From Actibacterium pelagium (GTDB taxonomy: Bacteria > Pseudomonadota > Alphaproteobacteria > Rhodobacterales > Rhodobacteraceae), in assembly GCF_002285415.1 (NCBI RefSeq), contig NZ_NSBU01000005.1:1-64000 (forward strand): a stretch of 64,000 nt of DNA, in the 5' to 3' direction. The position numbers were made by a program, and so were the translations under genes. The notes beneath the pieces are model-generated. The model ran no database searches. It saw only the letters and a list, made by a program, of their open reading frames with translations, and had not been told where the DNA came from. Each line of letters begins with the position of its first letter. Within the stretch, counting starts at the first letter, position 1. This document shows, in pieces, positions 55,196 through 63,453 of this stretch.

Positions 55196-56474
55196 GCCCA
55201 AGAGCTTAGGGCGCCCAAAATCCGGGCCAACCATGGGCTTTCTTTGGTGGGCGGGCATTCCATTTTTACTGCTTTGGGGCGCTATTCAAATCGCTGTCGA
55301 GGTGAGTGATAACCTGACCTTGCCACGCTCTTTGGTTTTCTCCGGGGAGTTGCGGCCTGAACAGGAAGTCTTCCCGGTGATCTTGCCTCAGGGATTGGCC
55401 TTGAAAGAGGTGGTGGTCTCAGAGGGAGAGCAGGTAAACGTTGGCCAAACACTAGCAGTTCTGGATGGCGAGCGAATTGCGCTTCGGCAGCAGGAAGTGA
55501 GCGCAGAACTGGCGGCGATTGATGTCTTCCTCGCTTGCCTGCGGGCAAATGACGGGGACGTACCAATCGCGGAAGCCATGCCGCAAAGCGAGTTGGGAAC
55601 GGCTGTGAAGGATGCCCTGCGCGAGTGTCGGCTCACACGTGAATCCCAAAAACTTGGCGTAGACCACCTACGTTCAGAGGTTGCGCTTTTGGAAGAACAG
55701 AAGAGCCTTCTTCAGCACAAAATCAGGCTCTCTCGATCGTTTGAGAACAAACAGGACTTCGAGGGTTTGGAAGATATCGTTTCCGCAGCTTTGGCGGCGA
55801 CTAAAATAGATGAAAGAATTCTTGAAATACAGGCGAGGCGGAAGGACTTGGATCTGCAAAACGAAGACGAGATACTTGCGAAACTTCGGCAGACCAAAGC
55901 AACCAAGCGCGAGCGAGAGGACGAAAACAGACTTTTGGCAGAGGCGTTGTCGGCACCTCGCATTGTGGCGCAGGTTGCTGGGCGGGTTGGTCGGGTAAGG
56001 ACCCTGCCCGAAGGCTTTCTTTCGCAGGAAGACACTGAATTCACCGTGTTGCGCCCGGGTGAGCGGGGTGGCTATTCGATGACCTTTGCATTTCCCATTC
56101 GCCATAGAGATCAAATCGGTCTGGGGGCAAAAGTCAGGGCCTCGTTGTCGGGGTGGGCTGGGCCGGGGCCCGGCCCAGAATTGCAAGGACAAGTGACGGG
56201 AATTCTGCCACCGGTTTCGACGCAATCGTCAGACCATCTGATTGCCGAGGTCACGTTAGTTCCCGCCTCGGTTCAGGCGATCGAGGCGGTTGGCCCTCGT
56301 TTGGCGTTAGACGGTCCCGGCATGGCGTCTTTGCTTAGGGTTTCCCTTGAGGAAGAAACCCTTGGTCAGGCGCTTGAACGCGTCGTGGCGCAAGACTTTG
56401 GGAACGGCGACGGCGTCATTCACCGGATATTCAAAGAGTTTGGCAGGATGCCTTCCGACTTGGAAGAGGGCTAA
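55176..56474 (+). CDS. HlyD-like membrane fusion protein
   Basis: About 432 residues. One membrane helix (FLWWAGIPFLLLWGAIQIAVE, near 20-40), a lipoyl-like half (VFPVILPQGLALKEVVVSEG), a coiled-coil hairpin (about 100-275) and a C-terminal beta region (RIVAQVAGRVGRVRTLPEG). It lacks the usual HlyD C-terminal motif and ends in an unusual 60-residue helical tail. The start is the ATG at 55176 inside the ABC gene, preceded by AGGGG. It probably bridges the degenerate ABC protein across the periplasm. Confidence 0.78.
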   Translation: MRLRSREPKSLGRPKSGPTMGFLWWAGIPFLLLWGAIQIAVEVSDNLTLPRSLVFSGELRPEQEVFPVILPQGLALKEVVVSEGEQVNVGQTLAVLDGERIALRQQEVSAELAAIDVFLACLRANDGDVPIAEAMPQSELGTAVKDALRECRLTRESQKLGVDHLRSEVALLEEQKSLLQHKIRLSRSFENKQDFEGLEDIVSAALAATKIDERILEIQARRKDLDLQNEDEILAKLRQTKATKREREDENRLLAEALSAPRIVAQVAGRVGRVRTLPEGFLSQEDTEFTVLRPGERGGYSMTFAFPIRHRDQIGLGAKVRASLSGWAGPGPGPELQGQVTGILPPVSTQSSDHLIAEVTLVPASVQAIEAVGPRLALDGPGMASLLRVSLEEETLGQALERVVAQDFGNGDGVIHRIFKEFGRMPSDLEEG

Positions 56475-56482
56475 GCGGGAGC

Positions 56483-57022
56483 TTAGGTGCCATCGAAGGC
56501 GCAGAGCGCGTGTACGTCCATTCCCAAGGCCTCGATGTGTTTGCGCCCGCCCAATTCGGGCAGATCGACAACAAATGCGCAGCCGACGATTTCGCCACCT
56601 AGCCGCTCAACCAGTTTGATCCCGGCTTCAGCGGTGCCACCGGTCGCCAAAAGGTCGTCCACGATCAGGATGCGCTCGCCGGGTTGGATTGCGTCGTCAT
56701 GAATCTCGACAACCGCTTCGCCATATTCCAGTTGGTATTCTTCGCTGATAGTCGTGCCCGGCAGTTTGCCTTTCTTGCGAACTGGCACGAAGCCAACCGT
56801 CAACTGATGCGCGATGGCGCCACCGAGGATGAATCCCCGCGCTTCCAGTCCCACGACTTTGTCGATCTGGAGGCCAGCGTAGGGATGCAACAATTGATCA
56901 ATCGCCATGCGGAACCCGCGAGGATCGGCAAAAAGCGTCGTCACATCGCGAAACATGATCCCTTCATGGGGAAAGTCCACGATGGTTCGGATGTAGTCTT
57001 TGACAGAGTTGGAGCGGGTCAT
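56483..57022 (-). CDS. apt: Adenine phosphoribosyltransferase
   Basis: A 179-residue enzyme: [64 protein letters not shown] and the PRPP loop [17 protein letters not shown]. It salvages adenine to AMP and could recycle adenine released by AMP nucleosidase. The ATG at 57022 is chosen over one 16 codons upstream. Its stop is 8 nt from that of the convergent fusion-protein gene. Confidence 0.96.
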   Translation of the reverse strand: MTRSNSVKDYIRTIVDFPHEGIMFRDVTTLFADPRGFRMAIDQLLHPYAGLQIDKVVGLEARGFILGGAIAHQLTVGFVPVRKKGKLPGTTISEEYQLEYGEAVVEIHDDAIQPGERILIVDDLLATGGTAEAGIKLVERLGGEIVGCAFVVDLPELGGRKHIEALGMDVHALCAFDGT

Positions 57023-57374
57023 CGGCACAGCCTGTTGTTGAAAGCGTGCCTTTTGTGGCTGAACTACCATGTGACCTCAAGAGTGGATCAGGAATATTTG
57101 TGGCTGAAAGGGTTCGATGAAGCAGCTTTAGCAACCACGGCGGGTTGGACTTGTCAAAATTCATCCGATCCCACACGTGAAATTCGGGTCTCCACCCGAG
57201 AGTTCGAGAAAGAACACCCCGTGATGAAACGGTCATAGCGGTCCAAAACGGTTGTTTCTGGCGTATTTATGCGTCTTTTCCCGTCTTCTTGGGCAATCTC
57301 GGGTTACGTTCGGCTGACATTCATGTTAGCGCGCGACAACCCTCGATACCTGATCAAACGCGCGTGGTGCCAAA
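57023..57374. other. Gene-free stretch between apt and the SulP gene
   Basis: About 350 nt holding the divergent promoters of apt and the transporter. No coding frame with a credible start or composition, no tRNA, and no clear hairpin with a T tract is seen. Confidence 0.5.
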
Positions 57375-59000
57375 GTGTCCCAGAACCCCTATTCCGCATT
57401 TGCCAAAGGCCTGATGTCGAACGTGACGGGTTTTAACCCTCCGAAGATGACACCGGCCATCTGGAAGACAGAGCTTCTTTCTGGACTGACTGTGGCGCTG
57501 GCCTTGGTGCCCGAAGCCGTTGCCTTTGCTTTTGTCGCCGGTGTGCACCCGCTAGTTGGTCTTTATGCGGCCTTTATGGTCGGGCTTATCACCGCGCTGA
57601 TCGGTGGCCGGCCGGGGATGATCTCGGGCGCAACCGGGGCTTTGGCGGTAGTCATGGTCGCGCTGGTGGCAGAGCACGGCGTTGAATACTTGTTCGCGAC
57701 GGTCGTTCTTATGGGGATCTTGCAAATTCTGGCCGGGATTTTCCGTTTGGGTCGGTTTATCCGGCTGGTGCCGCACGCGGTTATGCTGGGCTTTGTGAAC
57801 GGTCTGGCAATCGTAATTTTCCTTGCTCAATTGGGGCAATTCAAGGTGCAGGGCACAGCGGAACCGGGACACGGTTTGGGTGGCGGAGAGTGGCTGTCAG
57901 GCGCACCCCTTTACACCATGCTGGGTCTGGTGGTGCTGACCATGGCGATCATCTGGCTGCTGCCGAAGGTCACCAACGTGATCCCGGCGCCCTTGGCTGG
58001 TATCGTCGTTGTCGCGCTGATTGTGATCGGGTTGAACCTTGATGTCCCGCGCGTTGGCGACATGGCCGAGATCGCTGGCGGCCTGCCGGCCTTCCATATC
58101 CCGATGGTGCCGCTTAACTGGGCCACTTTCGAGATCATCCTGCCCTATGCCTTGATCCTTGCTGCAATCGGCTTGATTGAAAGTCTGCTGACCCTGAACC
58201 TAGTTGGTCAGATGACAGACCAGCGCGGCGGAGCGAGCCAGGAGTGCATCGCCCAAGGTGTCGCGAACACCGTGACCGGATTCTTCGGCGGTATGGGTGG
58301 TTGCGCGATGATCGGTCAGTCGATGATCAACGTAAAGTCAGGCGGCCGGACCCGTATCGCCGGGATTGCGGCTGCGCTATTCCTGCTAAGCTTCATCCTG
58401 TTTGCCTCGCCGCTGATCGAGCAAATCCCGCTGGCAGCGCTTGTTGGTGTGATGTTCATGGTGGTGATCGGGACATTCGCTTGGAACACCTTCCGGATCA
58501 TGCGTGTGTCGACCAAGTTCGCCAGCTTTGTGACGATCCTTGTGACAGTTGTGACCGTCATGGAAGACCTTGCAATCGCGGTTGTCGTCGGTGTGATTGT
58601 CTCGGCCCTGCAATACGCTTGGGTCAACGCGTCACGGATTTCGGCCAAGGCCTATACCACGCCCGAAGGTGGCAAAGTCTATCAGGTACAAGGGCCGCTG
58701 TTCTTCGGCTCCGCCGCCGGATTTGGTGAGCTGTTTGATGTCAAAAACGACCCTGCGCTGGTCATTGTCGACTTTGCTGACAGCCGCGTTGCGGATCAGT
58801 CCGCCCTGAACGCGATCGAAGAACTGGCGACCAAGTATCACGAGGTCGACAAAGAGATCGAACTGCGACACCTGTCTGCCGACTGCAGAGGCCTGCTGGA
58901 ACAAACTGGGTTGATTGTCACGGAAAGCGACGACGATCCGGACTACCAGCTGGCCGCGAACTATAAGGTTCAGACCGGTCTGTTTGCTGGCGGACACTAG
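57375..59000 (+). CDS. SulP family inorganic anion transporter
   Basis: A 541-residue protein. A 10-14-helix transport domain with the SulP N-terminal signature (ELLSGLTVALALVPEAVAFA, GVHPLVGLYAAFMVGLITAL, GATGALAVV) is followed by a C-terminal STAS domain (from about 435, VYQVQGPLFFGSAAGF and VIVDFADSRVADQSAL). Substrates in the family are sulfate, bicarbonate or other anions. The start is GTG at 57375. Confidence 0.92.
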   Translation: MSQNPYSAFAKGLMSNVTGFNPPKMTPAIWKTELLSGLTVALALVPEAVAFAFVAGVHPLVGLYAAFMVGLITALIGGRPGMISGATGALAVVMVALVAEHGVEYLFATVVLMGILQILAGIFRLGRFIRLVPHAVMLGFVNGLAIVIFLAQLGQFKVQGTAEPGHGLGGGEWLSGAPLYTMLGLVVLTMAIIWLLPKVTNVIPAPLAGIVVVALIVIGLNLDVPRVGDMAEIAGGLPAFHIPMVPLNWATFEIILPYALILAAIGLIESLLTLNLVGQMTDQRGGASQECIAQGVANTVTGFFGGMGGCAMIGQSMINVKSGGRTRIAGIAAALFLLSFILFASPLIEQIPLAALVGVMFMVVIGTFAWNTFRIMRVSTKFASFVTILVTVVTVMEDLAIAVVVGVIVSALQYAWVNASRISAKAYTTPEGGKVYQVQGPLFFGSAAGFGELFDVKNDPALVIVDFADSRVADQSALNAIEELATKYHEVDKEIELRHLSADCRGLLEQTGLIVTESDDDPDYQLAANYKVQTGLFAGGH

Positions 59001-59130
59001 GTTAAAGTAGGGGCAGGGACCTTCCTTGTCCCGCAAACACTTAGGTGTACCGCGACAAGCCTGATCGGCGCACAGAAGCAGTGCAGCAAGACGTCTTTAC
59101 TTTTTGAACAGCGCGTGGTCATTCGATCGG

Positions 59131-60045
59131 ATGAAGTTGCCTTTGTCCAAATTCCAGATCGCCATGATGCTTGCGCTGCTTGCCGCTCTTTGCTGGGCAG
59201 GAAACCAGGTCATGGGCCGGTTCGTGCGTGACACCATTCCGCCGATCGGGCTGACATTTTGGCGCTGGACCATGTGTGCGACCCTTCTGACGCCGTTTGC
59301 CTTGCCGAAACTGCTGAAAGAGTGGCCCATCGTGCGCCGCAACTGGAAGCTTCTTTTTGGACTGGGGTTGTTGGGTAGCGCGATGTTTCAGGCGATGGTT
59401 TACATCGGCCTGCATACGACGACTGCGATCAACGGGCTATTGCTGAACTCTACTGGGCCAGTATTCACGCTTTTCATCGCCATGATCGTCTTGAAGGAAA
59501 AGGCGACCCTTCGCCAGTTTATCGGTATCGCGGTATCCTTCTGCGGTGTCGCGTGGCTGGTTCTGCGCGGCGATCTGGGTTCTTTGGGGGCTTTGCAATT
59601 TACGGTTGGCGACATCTGGATCGTGGGCGCGATGTTCGTCTGGGGCCTGTATTCGGTGCTTTTGCGGTTCCGTCCTAGCGGCCTGTCTGACCTGACGCTC
59701 GTCTATATCGTCGCCTTGGTGGCAGCGTTCATGCTGTCGCCGCTGATGGTCTGGGAAGTGTCGCGCGGACAGGTTGTTCCGCTGAATATGCAAGGCATTC
59801 TGGCGGTGGGCTATGTCGCTGTTTTCGCCTCGATCGTCGCATTCCTAAGCTTCAATGCAGCGGTCGCGCGTATTGGTCCGACAAAGGCGGTGACCTTCCT
59901 GCATTTCATTCCGGTTTTCGGCACAATTCTGGCGATTGTTTTTCTGGGCGAAAGGCTGGCTTCCTATCACCTGACCGGATTTGCCGTTGTCATGGTCGGC
60001 GTATATCTTGCGACCATGGGGAAGACGAATGCACCTGACGCTTGA
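59131..60045 (+). CDS. EamA (DMT) family transporter
   Basis: A 304-residue ten-helix transporter: MLALLAALCWAGNQVMGRFV in the first repeat and ARIGPTKAVTFLHFIPVFGTI in the second. The start at 59131 begins just before helix 1. Its 3' end overlaps phnM by 17 nt, implying translation coupling. The substrate is unknown, but phosphonate- or ribose-related compounds are conceivable because of the phnM link. Confidence 0.88.
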   Translation: MKLPLSKFQIAMMLALLAALCWAGNQVMGRFVRDTIPPIGLTFWRWTMCATLLTPFALPKLLKEWPIVRRNWKLLFGLGLLGSAMFQAMVYIGLHTTTAINGLLLNSTGPVFTLFIAMIVLKEKATLRQFIGIAVSFCGVAWLVLRGDLGSLGALQFTVGDIWIVGAMFVWGLYSVLLRFRPSGLSDLTLVYIVALVAAFMLSPLMVWEVSRGQVVPLNMQGILAVGYVAVFASIVAFLSFNAAVARIGPTKAVTFLHFIPVFGTILAIVFLGERLASYHLTGFAVVMVGVYLATMGKTNAPDA

Positions 60046-61162
60046 GAACGCCGAGGCGCTGTTGCCCGGCGGGTTGCAACCCACATCGGTCTCTATTGAA
60101 AATGGATTGATCGTTATGGGTAAAGGCCGTTCGGTTGATCTGACCGGCTGCCGTATATTTCCCGGAATTGTCGATCTGCATGGCGATGGATTTGAGCGCC
60201 ATCTTGCCCCGCGTCGTGGCGCGATGATGGATATGTCCGAAGGCCTGTTCGCCGTGGATGCAGAGCTGGCGGCCAACGGGATCACCACGGCGGTTTTGGC
60301 GCAGTTCTGGTCCTATGAAGGCGGGATGCGACGGCCAGAGTTTGCGCAGAAACTGGTTAATGCGCTTTTGCAGGTTGGCGATGATCTGTTGACGGATATG
60401 CCGCTGCAATTGCGTTTGGAAACCCATCTGATTGATGAATACCCCGACGCCGAGGCTTTGATTGATCGGGCCGGGATCAAATACGTGGTCTTCAACGATC
60501 ACCTGCCGCACGATGCGCTTGAGAAGGGCAAACGTCCCCCGCGGCTGACCGGGCAGGCGCTGAAAAGCCGCCGGTCGCCAGAGGCGCATTGGGCGCTGCT
60601 GCAAGAGCTGCACAATCGCGGGCCAGAGGTTCCAAAGGCCCTAGCCGCTTTGGCCGCGCGTCTGCGTGACAAGGGCGTTCAATTGGGCAGCCATGATGAC
60701 GCCACGCCGGAAGAGCGCTCTGCCTTCCGCGAGATGGGCGCGCGGATTGCCGAGTTCCCCGAGACCCGAGAGGCAGCAGAGGCGGCGCAGTCTGCTGGCG
60801 ATCCAATTGTGCTTGGGGCACCAAATGTGATGCGCGGCGGGTCGCATGCGGGCAATGTCGCAGCAGCAGAGCTGATCAAGGATGGGCTATGCGACGCCAT
60901 CGTCTCGGATTACCATTACCCGTCAGTTCGCCGTGCAGCGGTGCAACTGGCGGATACTCTCGGGTTGGAAGCGGCTTGGCGGTTGGTGTCCGAACGCCCT
61001 GCCGAGATTCTGGGCCTGACCGACCGTGGCCGGATTGAGCCGGGGCTGCGGGCGGATCTGGTGGTGCTGGACCCGAAGGGGCGTGTTGGCGCAACATTCA
61101 GTGCGGGCCAGCTTGCATTTGCGCGCGGGGCAATCGCGGCTCGGATCATGGGGACAGGGTGA
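60029..61162 (+). CDS. phnM: Alpha-D-ribose 1-methylphosphonate 5-triphosphate diphosphatase
   Basis: A 377-residue amidohydrolase-fold protein of the PhnM type: metal-binding FPGIVDLHGDGFERHLAPRR, GITTAVLAQFWSYEGGMR, LGSHDDATPEERSAF, AAAELIKDGLCDAIVSDYHYPS, and the C-terminal LRADLVVLD. In the C-P lyase pathway PhnM removes pyrophosphate from the methylphosphonate triphosphate intermediate. No other phn gene is present nearby, so it may act elsewhere or belong to a split pathway. It overlaps the EamA genes on both sides. Confidence 0.9.
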   Translation: MHLTLENAEALLPGGLQPTSVSIENGLIVMGKGRSVDLTGCRIFPGIVDLHGDGFERHLAPRRGAMMDMSEGLFAVDAELAANGITTAVLAQFWSYEGGMRRPEFAQKLVNALLQVGDDLLTDMPLQLRLETHLIDEYPDAEALIDRAGIKYVVFNDHLPHDALEKGKRPPRLTGQALKSRRSPEAHWALLQELHNRGPEVPKALAALAARLRDKGVQLGSHDDATPEERSAFREMGARIAEFPETREAAEAAQSAGDPIVLGAPNVMRGGSHAGNVAAAELIKDGLCDAIVSDYHYPSVRRAAVQLADTLGLEAAWRLVSERPAEILGLTDRGRIEPGLRADLVVLDPKGRVGATFSAGQLAFARGAIAARIMGTG

Positions 61163-62016
61163 AAGTATTCCTTCTAACAGCGCTGACGATGGTGGCCTTT
61201 TCTGCCAACTCGCTGTTGAACCGGGCTGCTTTGACCGACGGTGACATTGGTCCCGGGGCCTTCGCCCTTATCCGCGTGGCTGCCGGGGCGATCGTGCTTA
61301 TCCTGTTGGTAGCTCTGCGGGACAAAGCACTGCGGGCACCTAAGTTTGATTGGGCCGCTGTCGCTGGGCTGTCGGCCTATATGCTTGGCTTCTCTTACGC
61401 CTATATTCAGCTGGATGCAGGTCTGGGCGCATTGATCCTGTTCGCAGGTGTTCAGGTTACCATGTTCGCGGGTGCCGTTCTGGGCGGTGAACGCCCGCAC
61501 ATCGCGCGCTGGGCCGGAATGGTCTTGGCGCTGGCAGGGCTTGCACTGCTTGTTTGGCCCGACGGTCAGATCAACCTGCCCCCGCAAAGCGTGGCTTTGA
61601 TGTCCGTGGCGGCGATTGGGTGGGGCGTGTATTCGCTGATCGGGCGCGGTATCGCGGACCCGCTGGCCGCGACGGCGGCGAATTTCCTTTATACCTTGCC
61701 AGCGGTCTTGCTGATCCCGCTGGTGGCCGGGGGGCTGCTTGAGGCCAACACCAAGGGTGTTCTGCTGGCGATCCTGTCGGGTGGCGTGACCTCTGGGCTG
61801 GGTTATGCGCTGTGGTACAGTCTTTTGCCGAAACTGGGTGCAACCCGCGCGGCGCTGGCGCAACTTTCGGCCCCGGTAATTGCCGTGGTGGCAGGCGCGA
61901 TCCTGTTAGGAGAGGCCGTAACACTGAAGGCTGTTCTGGCCTCGGGCCTGATCCTTGGCGGGATTGCGTTGGGCGTGGTCTGGCCTCAGCTGACGATACG
62001 CTCCAAAGGGTCGTAA
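61159..62016 (+). CDS. EamA (DMT) family transporter
   Basis: A 285-residue ten-helix protein starting at GTG 61159 within the phnM stop (GTGA). First repeat MVAFSANSLLNRAAL; second LGATRAALAQLSAPVIAVVAG. It is the third gene of an EamA-phnM-EamA operon. Its last 31 nt overlap the convergent Nudix gene. The substrate is unknown. Confidence 0.88.
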   Translation: MKVFLLTALTMVAFSANSLLNRAALTDGDIGPGAFALIRVAAGAIVLILLVALRDKALRAPKFDWAAVAGLSAYMLGFSYAYIQLDAGLGALILFAGVQVTMFAGAVLGGERPHIARWAGMVLALAGLALLVWPDGQINLPPQSVALMSVAAIGWGVYSLIGRGIADPLAATAANFLYTLPAVLLIPLVAGGLLEANTKGVLLAILSGGVTSGLGYALWYSLLPKLGATRAALAQLSAPVIAVVAGAILLGEAVTLKAVLASGLILGGIALGVVWPQLTIRSKGS

Positions 62017-62432
62017 TAGATGCCGTCGCCCCAGGCGATGTCGATCAAGCTGGAAGGTTTGAAGCGGAGAACCGAAAGCTCTTCCCGTGTCACGAATTGG
62101 CGATTGTGAACGATGGCTTCGGGGTCCTGCCATTCAGAAGAAAGCTGACCCGATTGCAGGGTACAGCGAAAGAAGACCTCTACCTGATGGAAGCCATGAT
62201 CGGGTGAATGAAACTCGTTCACCAGACAGGGCAGGCCGACCTTGATGGTCAGGCCGGTTTCCTCGAACACTTCGCGCGCAAGGTTTTCTGGCAGCGAGGA
62301 TCCGGGTTCAGCCCCGCCTCCGGGGACACACCACAGGTCGCTTTTGTTGCCGGGGTAGGCATTGACGACCAAAAGGCGGTCATCCTGCATCAGTACGGCG
62401 CGGGCGGCCAGTCGGATCGGGCGATAGGGCAT
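61986..62432 (-). CDS. Nudix hydrolase with altered first glutamate
   Basis: A 148-residue Nudix protein. The box reads GGGAEPGSSLPENLAREVFE then ETGL: the REVFEE core is intact, but the first conserved Glu of Gx5Ex7REUxEE is a Ser (about residue 45). This may tune metal binding or substrate. The ATG at 62432 is chosen, with AGG 8-10 nt upstream; a GTG at 62492 is also in frame. It overlaps the convergent EamA gene. Confidence 0.85.
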   Translation of the reverse strand: MPYRPIRLAARAVLMQDDRLLVVNAYPGNKSDLWCVPGGGAEPGSSLPENLAREVFEETGLTIKVGLPCLVNEFHSPDHGFHQVEVFFRCTLQSGQLSSEWQDPEAIVHNRQFVTREELSVLRFKPSSLIDIAWGDGIYYDPLERIVS

Positions 62433-62521
62433 AGGCGCAGCCTGTCGCAAGCGGTCGGGCCGGGCAAGGGAATTGTATCTGGGGTGTTCCACTGTGGGTG
62501 CGGGACGACTATGTCAGAAGG

Positions 62522-63241
62522 ATGCGTCGGATTTTAAGCGTCACTCTCTTGGCTGTCCCCGGTCTTGCACAGGCAGACTGCGTGGTTCTTCTGCACGGCC
62601 TTGCCCGGACCGAAGCCTCTTGGACTGTGATGGGCGAGGTGCTGGAGGCGCGTGGATACGATGTCGTACGACAAGGCTATCCGTCGACTGAGAAGACCAT
62701 ACAGGAGCTTGCAAAGTCCGTGGATGATGGGCTGAAGGCATGCGATGGGCCTGCTCATCTGGTCACCCATTCGATGGGAGGCATTCTCGTCCGGCAATGG
62801 ATGGCTGAAACCAATGACCCACGCGTGCAGCGTGTGGTCATGTTGGGGCCGCCCAATCAGGGCTCTGAACTTGTCGATGAGCTAGGGGAGCTGGCCCCAT
62901 TCGAATGGATCAACGGGCCTGCAGGAATGCAGCTTGGGACCGGTGAAGAAAGCCTGCCCCGAAGCCTGCCTGCCGTCACGTTCGACCTGGGGGTCATTGC
63001 AGGCGACCAAAGCGTCAGCCCGGTCTATTCTCAGCTGATCCCGGGCGATGATGATGGCAAGGTCTCTGTCGCCTCGACCAAGGTCGACGGGATGGCCGAT
63101 CACATCATCTTGCCCGTGACCCACACCTTCATGATGAACGACCCGCAGGTGATCTGGCAGGTCGAAGCCTTCCTGACCAACGGAAAGTTCAGTGACAACC
63201 CGGGATTCTGGGGCGCCATTGGAGAGCTGGCGGGCGACTAG
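62522..63241 (+). CDS. Secreted alpha/beta hydrolase (lipase/esterase-like)
   Basis: About 239 residues with a signal peptide ([15 protein letters not shown]) and the alpha/beta-hydrolase motifs: oxyanion [14 protein letters not shown], nucleophile Ser in [14 protein letters not shown], and a late His in [10 protein letters not shown]. It resembles triacylglycerol-lipase/PGAP1-like esterases. The SD for ATG 62522 is too close (AGAAGG directly before), so GTG 62498 is an alternative start. Confidence 0.85.
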   Translation: MRRILSVTLLAVPGLAQADCVVLLHGLARTEASWTVMGEVLEARGYDVVRQGYPSTEKTIQELAKSVDDGLKACDGPAHLVTHSMGGILVRQWMAETNDPRVQRVVMLGPPNQGSELVDELGELAPFEWINGPAGMQLGTGEESLPRSLPAVTFDLGVIAGDQSVSPVYSQLIPGDDDGKVSVASTKVDGMADHIILPVTHTFMMNDPQVIWQVEAFLTNGKFSDNPGFWGAIGELAGD

Positions 63242-63415
63242 ACCTTTTCGGTCAGCTAGATGACACAGCAAGCGACCGGTGTCGAAAGCGGGGTGCAGCT
63301 ATCGACATCAGTACTTGGAGCGCTGCGATCAGGTCTTCCCTTCCACGAGGACCGGATGCCGTATGTCGGGGCGAAGTCAACTTTGACGTGGCTCGGGGAA
63401 GGCACCGACAAGGGC

Positions 63416-63450
63416 CAAAGAAAAACCCGGCGCGAAGGCCGGGTTTTTTT
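63416..63450. terminator. Bidirectional terminator between the hydrolase and trcR genes
   Basis: An 11-bp stem AAAAACCCGGC / GCCGGGTTTTT with a 6-nt loop. The plus strand ends in a run of 7 T and the minus strand in TTTTTCTTT, so it can serve both convergent genes. It lies about 180 nt after the hydrolase stop. Confidence 0.9.
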
Positions 63451-63453
63451 GGA

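Noticed and set aside
57071-57374. A small gene in the apt-SulP gap
   Set aside because: The frames there have no credible start, ribosome site or family resemblance and partly extend apt in shadow frames.
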